From: an uncultured Coprococcus sp.
Lineage (GTDB): Bacteria; Bacillota; Clostridia; Lachnospirales; Lachnospiraceae
Length of the DNA: 8,795 nucleotides
Direction: 5' to 3'
Assembly: GCA_900557435.1 (NCBI GenBank)
Contig: USSH01000087.1
Coordinates: 1-8,795 of the forward strand
The notes under the pieces are model-generated. The model was not told where the DNA came from, did not search any database, and saw only the letters and a program-made list of their open reading frames with translations. This document shows, piece after piece, positions 4,919 to 8,795 of the stretch (positions are counted from its first letter, which is position 1; every line of letters starts with the position of its first letter). Both the position numbers and the translations under genes were made by a program.

Positions 4919-4971
4919 AGCGCAACACAATTGAAACACATAATTATAATTTGTCATAATCTTCCGGTGGG

Positions 4972-4993
4972 GCTAGGTTCCTGCTAGGTTCCT
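4972..4993 (+). repeat. Tandem pair of GCTAGGTTCCT
   Basis: Two perfect adjacent copies of an 11-base unit, 23 bases before copy B of the 41-base repeat. No gene is seen in 4919-5046. Possibly generated by slippage or by repeated insertion. Confidence 0.75.
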
Positions 4994-5015
4994 GTGTCGC
5001 TATGGTACCTGCTCG

Positions 5016-5056
5016 CTTACGTTCGGCATTGGGACAAGTTTTTTCGCTACCTGCCA
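5016..5056 (+). repeat. Direct repeat copy B (41 bases)
   Basis: Second copy of the repeat at 3944-3984 (37 of 41 identical). It overlaps the last codons of the small unknown gene at 5047-5256 and supplies its stop codon; the decisive base (5049, A) is one of the four that differ from copy A. Confidence 0.85.
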
Positions 5057-5256
5057 TCGCAAGAAATTTTTTCTTTTAGATTTTTCTCTGTCTTTTCTAT
5101 TTCTAACGATACAAATGGTGGTTTAACTCCGTGTGATAATCCGATCACTCTATATCCTATATCATCAATTTGAATCGTTTTGGGTATCACATCATATTCT
5201 GGTTTTCCCAAAAGAAGTGTTCTATCATTGATATTCAATTGTTGTTCAATTTTCAT
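5047..5256 (-). CDS. Small protein of unknown function, probably truncated at its C-terminus
   Basis: 69 residues, MKIEQQLNINDRTLLLGKPE then YDVIPKTIQIDDIGYRVIGLSHGVKPPFVSLEIEKTEKNLKEKI. Mostly predicted beta strands, no membrane segment or signal peptide, and no family I recognise. The last residues (DGR and stop) are read from inside direct repeat B, so the original C-terminus may have been replaced when the repeat arrived. The ribosome binding site is weak (an AGTGAAG about 13 bases upstream). It lies 32 bases after the toxin-like fragment and on the same strand as the two preceding small frames, suggesting a decayed operon. Confidence 0.5.
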   Translation of the reverse strand: MKIEQQLNINDRTLLLGKPEYDVIPKTIQIDDIGYRVIGLSHGVKPPFVSLEIEKTEKNLKEKISCDGR

Positions 5257-5288
5257 AATAAATATTTTACTTCACTTCCTTTTTCAAC

Positions 5289-5501
5289 CTATAATACATT
5301 CAAGATATTCCGTTTTCCCATGATTGTTTCCAAGTTCTGAATCATACTATTGTTATTTATTTGCGTTGTATGAATTATTTCCTCAAACATCGCTGATGCG
5401 TTTGGTATTCTTTCACTTTGAAAAATAACTGCAGAACCATCTGAAAAAGTCATCGCTTCAGCCCCCATTGCTCTTAAATAAGTATCTCCATCAGAATCCT
5501 G
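5289..5501 (-). pseudogene. Fragment resembling the C-terminal part of a phage-head/polymorphic-toxin protein
   Basis: An open frame of 70 codons with no start codon at its beginning: QDSDGDTYLRAMGAEAMTFS, then DGSAVIFQSERIPNASAMFEEIIHTTQI, ending at 5289. The 'GAEAMTF.DGS.V' and 'sAmFEEiIHttQ' blocks resemble, from memory, the ends of phage head-morphogenesis or secreted polymorphic-toxin proteins of Clostridia; that is family recall, not a search. Two TAG codons precede it in the same frame, one being the stop of the 62-residue gene upstream. The first ATG (5468) lacks a good ribosome binding site. I take it as a broken remnant. Confidence 0.5.
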
Positions 5502-5504
5502 CTA

Positions 5505-5693
5505 CTACGAAGTGCTTTCATTCAAGTTTTCAAATTTATATCCATTGTCGCCAGCAATATTTTTTTCGTGGTTTATTTTATTCCAAATAACATCTTCTGG
5601 GATTCCATCTGGATATGCTCTACAATAGAATGTATTATTATCTTTTTTTCCTATAAAATTTTTGCAATCCAAACACTGAGAAAAAATAACCAT
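5505..5693 (-). CDS. Small CxxC protein of a phage/toxin-associated type
   Basis: 62 residues, MVIFSQCLDCKNFIGKKDNN followed by TFYCRAYPDGIPEDVIWNKINHEKNIAGDNGYKFENL. Cys7, Cys10, Cys24 and His42 could bind a metal. The pattern C-x2-C...C-x-A-(Y/F)-P-x-G-I-P...H...GD-x-G-x-x-F-E is one I recall from small proteins next to phage head genes and polymorphic toxins; their role is unknown to me (an immunity-like role is possible). GAAGG ends 7 bases before the ATG, and a good promoter lies upstream (5756-5783). It may be the only intact member of a decayed cluster. Confidence 0.65.
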   Translation of the reverse strand: MVIFSQCLDCKNFIGKKDNNTFYCRAYPDGIPEDVIWNKINHEKNIAGDNGYKFENLNESTS

Positions 5694-5755
5694 TACTTTA
5701 CCTTCTTTAATACATATTTTTCTAGTAATTTCATAATATTTGTTGGCTTTGCTTT

Positions 5756-5783
5756 ATTTTAACACTGTTTTTTATATTATCAA
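5756..5783 (-). promoter_or_regulatory. Promoter of the small CxxC protein gene
   Basis: TTGATA (5783-5778), 16 bases, TAAAAT (5761-5756) preceded by TG-T, an extended -10. The leader is about 55 bases and contains a 13-codon frame (MKLLEKYVLKKVK) ending in TAATG that overlaps the start codon of the CxxC gene. It has no ribosome binding site and may be a gene remnant. Confidence 0.6.
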
Positions 5784-5806
5784 TACGAAGATAGTTTCTT
5801 CAAATA

Positions 5807-6442
5807 TTACCAGCCCAACTTCTGGCAGATCTCAGCCCAGGCTTCATCGTCTATCTCCTCATCGCGGAAAAGTCTTCTCTTATCATCCTCTGTGATCATG
5901 CGAAGCACCTTACATGGATTTCCCGCTGCAACTGCCCAGTCCGGGATATTCTTTGTAACAACGCTACCTGCACCGATTATAACGTTACTTCCAATATTCA
6001 CGCCAGGGCACATCACAGTGTTGCCGCCAATCCACACGTTGTCTCCAATGGTAACTTCCTTGCCATACTCCCACATAGCACTGCGCACATCAGGATATAT
6101 CGGATGACCTGCTGTGTATATCGCTACATTTGGCGCCATGAAACAATTGTCACCTATGGTCACCTTTGCAACGTCAAGGATCGTACAGTTGTAATTTGCA
6201 AAGAAGTTCTTGCCAACCTCTATGTGTGAACCGTAATCGCAGTAGAATGGCGGATTGACACAGGCTCCATCAGACTTGCCGAACAGCTCCGTTACGACCT
6301 CTGATATGCCATCAAAATCCGAGCGATCCATAAAGTTCAGCTTCTGCAATATCTTTCTGCACCCAGCCTGCTCGTCCATGACTGCCTCATCTGATATATA
6401 TGCCATCTGCATGTTCCTTCTCTTTCTCATGTCCATACTCAT
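5807..6442 (-). CDS. Sugar O-acetyltransferase of the maltose/galactoside acetyltransferase family
   Basis: 211 residues. An N-terminal helical segment (1-60, with 'CRKILQKLN'), then a left-handed beta-helix of hexapeptide repeats: 'PPFYCDYGSHIEVGKNFFANYNCTILDVAKVTIGDNCFMAPNVAI' and 'VTIGDNVWIGGNTVMCPGVNIGSNVIIGAGSVVTKNIPDWAVAAGNP'. His113 in 'YTAGHPI' is the catalytic base of this family. It transfers acetyl from acetyl-CoA to a sugar hydroxyl in the cytoplasm, as a trimer. Maa and LacA are about 185-203 residues; this one has a longer acidic C-terminal end (ITEDDKRRLFRDEEIDDEAW). AGGAG ends 8 bases before the ATG. Divergent from an AraC regulator that may control it. Confidence 0.9.
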   Translation of the reverse strand: MSMDMRKRRNMQMAYISDEAVMDEQAGCRKILQKLNFMDRSDFDGISEVVTELFGKSDGACVNPPFYCDYGSHIEVGKNFFANYNCTILDVAKVTIGDNCFMAPNVAIYTAGHPIYPDVRSAMWEYGKEVTIGDNVWIGGNTVMCPGVNIGSNVIIGAGSVVTKNIPDWAVAAGNPCKVLRMITEDDKRRLFRDEEIDDEAWAEICQKLGW

Positions 6443-6470
6443 TTTCTATTCTCCTCGTCTTTTCAGTAAA

Positions 6471-7271
6471 ATGTTTGCTTCAGCAGCTTACCTCTATCCC
6501 GACTACAGAGGTGTCAGCCACTGGCATGACGATGTTGAGTTTATTATGATGATGGATGGCCAGATGACATATGATATAAATGGACAGAGCATTAACATAC
6601 AGACCGGGGAAGGTATTTTTGTCAACAGCAGATGTCTGCACTACGGCTACTCAGATGCACATGCAGACTGCCATTTCATCTGCCTGAGAATGTCTCTATC
6701 GCTCCTGTCCGCAAACGAATATTTTACCAAGAACTATCTGGAGCCGCTCACCGGCAATACCGGATATCCTTACCAGAAGCTTACTCCCGCCATTTTATGG
6801 CAGAACATGATTCTTGGAGATATACAGGCAATTTACGATACCAGCCATGACGTGTTAAGACCATTCTCCGTCATCGAAAAATTTGCCCATATCATGGAAC
6901 TGCTGTCGGAGAACATGGATACACAGAATAGAAACGTAGAAAACTCAGATGACCTCCTGTCACTCACCGCCATGATCGGATTCATCCAGAAGAATTATCC
7001 AGGCAAGCTGCTGCTCAAAGATATCTCAAGCGCCGGAAGCTGCTGCAAAACAAAATGCACATCCCTTTTCCAGAGATACCTGTCAGTATCGCCTATGCAA
7101 TACCTGAACAACTATCGCCTTGAAAAAGGATGTGCTATGCTTAGAAACTCTTCTATGTCCGTGACCGATGTGGCGTATGCCTGCGGATTTTCCGGTACGA
7201 GCTATTTCTGTGAGCTGTTTCACAGACATTATGGGATAACGCCGAATGAATATAGGAGGGAGAATTTATAG
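6471..7271 (+). CDS. AraC-family transcriptional regulator
   Basis: 266 residues from this ATG. The N-terminal cupin sensor domain (about 1-75) has HWHDDVEFIMMMDGQMTYDI and GEGIFVNSRCLHYGYSD. The C-terminal DNA-binding domain (about 165-263) has two helix-turn-helix units: 'LLLKDISSAGSCCKTKCTSLFQRYLSVSPMQYL' and 'SVTDVAYACGFSGTSYFCELFHRHYGITPNEYR', the second a perfect AraC signature. It probably senses a sugar. The frame is open back to 6255, but that part lies antisense to the acetyltransferase. ATG 6471 has no ribosome binding site and leaves only 17 residues before HWHDD, fewer than is usual, so the 5' end may be damaged or use another start. It ends overlapping yczE by 6 bases, convergently. 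Confidence 0.85.
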   Translation: MFASAAYLYPDYRGVSHWHDDVEFIMMMDGQMTYDINGQSINIQTGEGIFVNSRCLHYGYSDAHADCHFICLRMSLSLLSANEYFTKNYLEPLTGNTGYPYQKLTPAILWQNMILGDIQAIYDTSHDVLRPFSVIEKFAHIMELLSENMDTQNRNVENSDDLLSLTAMIGFIQKNYPGKLLLKDISSAGSCCKTKCTSLFQRYLSVSPMQYLNNYRLEKGCAMLRNSSMSVTDVAYACGFSGTSYFCELFHRHYGITPNEYRRENL

Positions 7272-7865
7272 ATTTATAACCTTCTTCGCCCTCGCAACAG
7301 TCCCCTGAATTATCGGCCCCGATATAATCACAGTAACAACCGTACACACACCGAACTTTCCCCCAAGGATCACGCCTATCACAACCATGGCCGCATCAAG
7401 TATCATTCTGACCTTCTTCACCTGCCAGTGATTCCTCTCTGCAAGCGCAAATGTCACAGCCTCATACGAACCGCGTCCAAGGTCTGCCGCCGCATACAGT
7501 CCTGTTCCCACTGCAAACAGCACAATTCCGACGAGCATGATCAACATATTGAGCCATATGTATTTGCTGTAAACATGCATTTGCGCAAACAGATCAACAC
7601 ACAGACTGTAAACAATCTGGTAAAGTATCGTTCCTATATGTATCTGTGATCTGTCATATATGAGAACAAAAAGGATCATTATAACCGCCACTATGAACGA
7701 CGCTGCTCCAATACTCACGTGAAACGTACCCGATATTCCCTGCCATAATACCGCCAGAGTCGCACCGCCGAATCCGGCATACAATGCCAGGGTTATACCA
7801 TATGCGGCAATAACTGAACCAATTATTATAACAGCTATCTTCTTTATCCACTCTCTTTTACTCAT
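7266..7865 (-). CDS. YczE/YyaS/YitT-type membrane protein
   Basis: 199 residues beginning MSKREWIKKIAVIIIGSVIA. About six hydrophobic spans (9-30, 52-70, 77-95, 104-125, 153-170, 172-190). The Gly-rich first helix with 'AAYGITLALYAGFGGATLAVLWQGIS' and the 'GTGLYAAADLGRGSYEAVTFAL' loop (120-141) are hallmarks of the YczE family of inner-membrane proteins of unknown transport role. An in-frame start exists six codons earlier, but AGGAGG (7870-7875) lies 4 bases before the ATG at 7865. It has its own promoter (7977-8005) and a leader with a terminator-like hairpin (7889-7939). A LysR regulator lies just upstream, possibly controlling it. Confidence 0.88.
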   Translation of the reverse strand: MSKREWIKKIAVIIIGSVIAAYGITLALYAGFGGATLAVLWQGISGTFHVSIGAASFIVAVIMILFVLIYDRSQIHIGTILYQIVYSLCVDLFAQMHVYSKYIWLNMLIMLVGIVLFAVGTGLYAAADLGRGSYEAVTFALAERNHWQVKKVRMILDAAMVVIGVILGGKFGVCTVVTVIISGPIIQGTVARAKKVINL

Positions 7866-7888
7866 ACAACCTCCTGTTGCCAAATAAA

Positions 7889-7939
7889 AAGACTATAGAT
7901 AAAACTGTTATGTTCAGAAACAGCAAAATCTATAGTCTT
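7889..7939 (-). terminator. Terminator-like hairpin in the yczE leader
   Basis: A perfect 12-bp inverted repeat, AAGACTATAGAT (7889-7900) with ATCTATAGTCTT (7928-7939), and an inner CTGTT/AACAG stem (7905-7909 with 7919-7923). On the minus strand the 3' arm runs into CTTTTTATTTG, a T-tract, so it looks like an intrinsic terminator though low in G+C. It sits only about 14 bases before the yczE ribosome binding site and about 30 bases downstream of the predicted transcription start. It could end the LysR transcript, act as an attenuator for yczE, or both. Confidence 0.65.
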
Positions 7940-7976
7940 CTTACATGCCGAGACAAGCTCTTTTTTAATTGTTGCT

Positions 7977-8005
7977 ATATTAGATCATTTACAACTTTTT
8001 GTCAA
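7977..8005 (-). promoter_or_regulatory. Promoter of the YczE-type gene
   Basis: TTGACA (8005-8000), 17 bases, TAATAT (7982-7977). The -35 is perfect and the -10 matches four of six. The start would be near 7970, giving a leader of about 105 bases that contains the terminator-like hairpin and an isolated ATG-TAA (7946-7941). Confidence 0.75.
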
Positions 8006-8043
8006 TAACTGATACTTCATCCCCTACCACCTGGATACAAATT

Positions 8044-8054
8044 CAAGAGTCTTG
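8044..8054 (+). promoter_or_regulatory. Short palindrome upstream of the yczE promoter, possible regulator site
   Basis: Perfect CAAGA-G-TCTTG palindrome, centred roughly 80 bases upstream of the predicted yczE start. LysR-type regulators often bind dyads near -65, so it could be the site of the neighbouring LysR protein, but one copy of an 11-base palindrome is weak evidence. Confidence 0.3.
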
Positions 8055-8070
8055 TCAATTAAATTCTCTC

Positions 8071-8795
8071 CTATGCCTGAAAAGCATTTATTTCTTCTAT
8101 CATATTACTGACCGCCAGGGAATATGGAATGTTCCGTCTCCAGGCAATCACAGTACTTGTCGTGATTTCAGGAAAAATTTTTCGTTGTACAAGAATGTCG
8201 TCTCTCCAATACTTTGCAGCACCTTCGATTGATATCGGATACCCCAATCCATTTGCTGCCATGACTCCGGCATTGGTTCCAAGATTACTCGTAAAAGCAA
8301 TCTGCAGTTTCGAAAAGTCTTTTCCAAACCAATTGGCAAGTTCACTTTGAACATTTCCTCTTTCGGGCAGGATCAATGGTTTTCCTATGAGATCTTCCTT
8401 TTTTATAAACTCTTTTTCGGCCAGCGGATCATCTGGCCGCATTCCAACACACCAGTGATCACAATCCGTAATCCGGATATAATCCAAACCTTCGGTGTCC
8501 ACTGGCTCCAAGAACAATGCAATGTCTATAAGTCCTTTGCTCATCATCTCATACACTGCATCTGCTGTTGCAGTATGCAATGCAATCTGAACCAGCGGAT
8601 ATTTTTCTTTGTACGTTTTACATATCTTCGCCAATGTCTCCATTGCCGCAAATTCACCGCATCCAATGGTTATAGTGCCCTCTACTACCGTTTCTTTCCC
8701 TTTTAGTTCCTCTAGTGTTATTTTCTCAAGATTAAGGATCTCCAGGGCTCGCCTTTTTAATAGAATTCCCTCATCAGTGAGTGAACTTCTCTTCC
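8071..8795 (-). CDS. LysR-family transcriptional regulator, N-terminus outside the window
   Basis: 240 codons with no start visible. The first codons, KRSSLTDEGILLKRRALEIL, are the standard end of the LysR winged-helix domain ('.R....LT.eG..l..rA..il') leading into the linker helix, so about 60 residues with the helix-turn-helix are off the edge. Then comes a PBP2-type effector domain: 'GTITIGCGEFAAMETLAKICKTYKEKYPLVQIALHTATADAVYEMMSKGLIDIALFLEP' and 'PLILPERG', 'LGYPISIEGAA'. The protein therefore lacks no expected part within the window. It is upstream of yczE on the same strand rather than divergent, with about 200 bases between them. An effector cannot be inferred. Confidence 0.9.
   Translation of the reverse strand, partial: KRSSLTDEGILLKRRALEILNLEKITLEELKGKETVVEGTITIGCGEFAAMETLAKICKTYKEKYPLVQIALHTATADAVYEMMSKGLIDIALFLEPVDTEGLDYIRITDCDHWCVGMRPDDPLAEKEFIKKEDLIGKPLILPERGNVQSELANWFGKDFSKLQIAFTSNLGTNAGVMAANGLGYPISIEGAAKYWRDDILVQRKIFPEITTSTVIAWRRNIPYSLAVSNMIEEINAFQA

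Noticed and set aside
3061..5060. CRISPR array
   Set aside because: The repeats present are a single direct pair, tandem 10-11 base units and hairpins; there is no series of regular repeats and spacers.
6255..6470. N-terminal 72-residue extension of the AraC frame
   Set aside because: It is antisense to the acetyltransferase start region, and its sequence is not AraC-like.
7428..8706. Plus-strand frames over yczE and the LysR gene
   Set aside because: They are shadows of the well-supported minus-strand genes and lack ribosome binding sites or family patterns.

Overview
The window looks like chromosomal DNA of a low-to-moderate GC Firmicute, most likely a gut Lachnospiraceae/Clostridia species. 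This rests on strong AGGAGG-type ribosome binding sites, TTGACA/TATAAT promoters, A+T-rich intergenic DNA, and the mix of small toxin-antitoxin modules, an IS200-type element, an AraC regulator beside a sugar acetyltransferase, and a YczE-type membrane protein. I cannot name the species.

Left part (1-3000): the 5' end of a PNPOx-like flavin split-barrel protein, a six-helix membrane protein of unknown function, a divergent alpha/beta hydrolase, a Phd/YefM-RelE/ParE toxin-antitoxin pair, and a 78-residue membrane protein. The two membrane-protein genes share a near-identical promoter layout: an extended -10 (TGCTAAAAT) followed 6-7 bases later by a GTTAG-N6-CTAAC inverted repeat. This suggests one repressor, not in this window, controls both.

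Middle part (3000-5800), accessory DNA: a single-gene IS200 element (tnpA, minus strand) with terminal hairpins, a 5' leader that folds the tnpA ribosome binding site into a 12-bp stem, and a roughly 160-base structured tail containing a hairpin whose loop is complementary to that leader. Next comes a 215-base stretch with five hairpins and no convincing gene, then a RelB/DinJ-RelE/ParE toxin-antitoxin operon. The operon is bracketed by two direct copies of a 41-base repeat. After it come three short minus-strand reading frames that look like a decayed phage/polymorphic-toxin locus: a CxxC small protein, a toxin-like fragment without a start codon, and a small unknown protein whose stop codon lies inside the repeat.

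Right part (5800-8795): a hexapeptide-repeat O-acetyltransferase divergent from an AraC-type regulator with only 28 bases between their start codons, a YczE-family membrane protein with a leader holding a terminator-like hairpin, and a LysR-type regulator cut off by the window edge. The LysR gene lies directly upstream of yczE on the same strand.

The strongest candidates for something undescribed are the paired operators, the self-complementary 5' and 3' untranslated parts of the IS200 element, the hairpin-rich stretch at 3864-4078, and the direct-repeat-flanked toxin-antitoxin segment.
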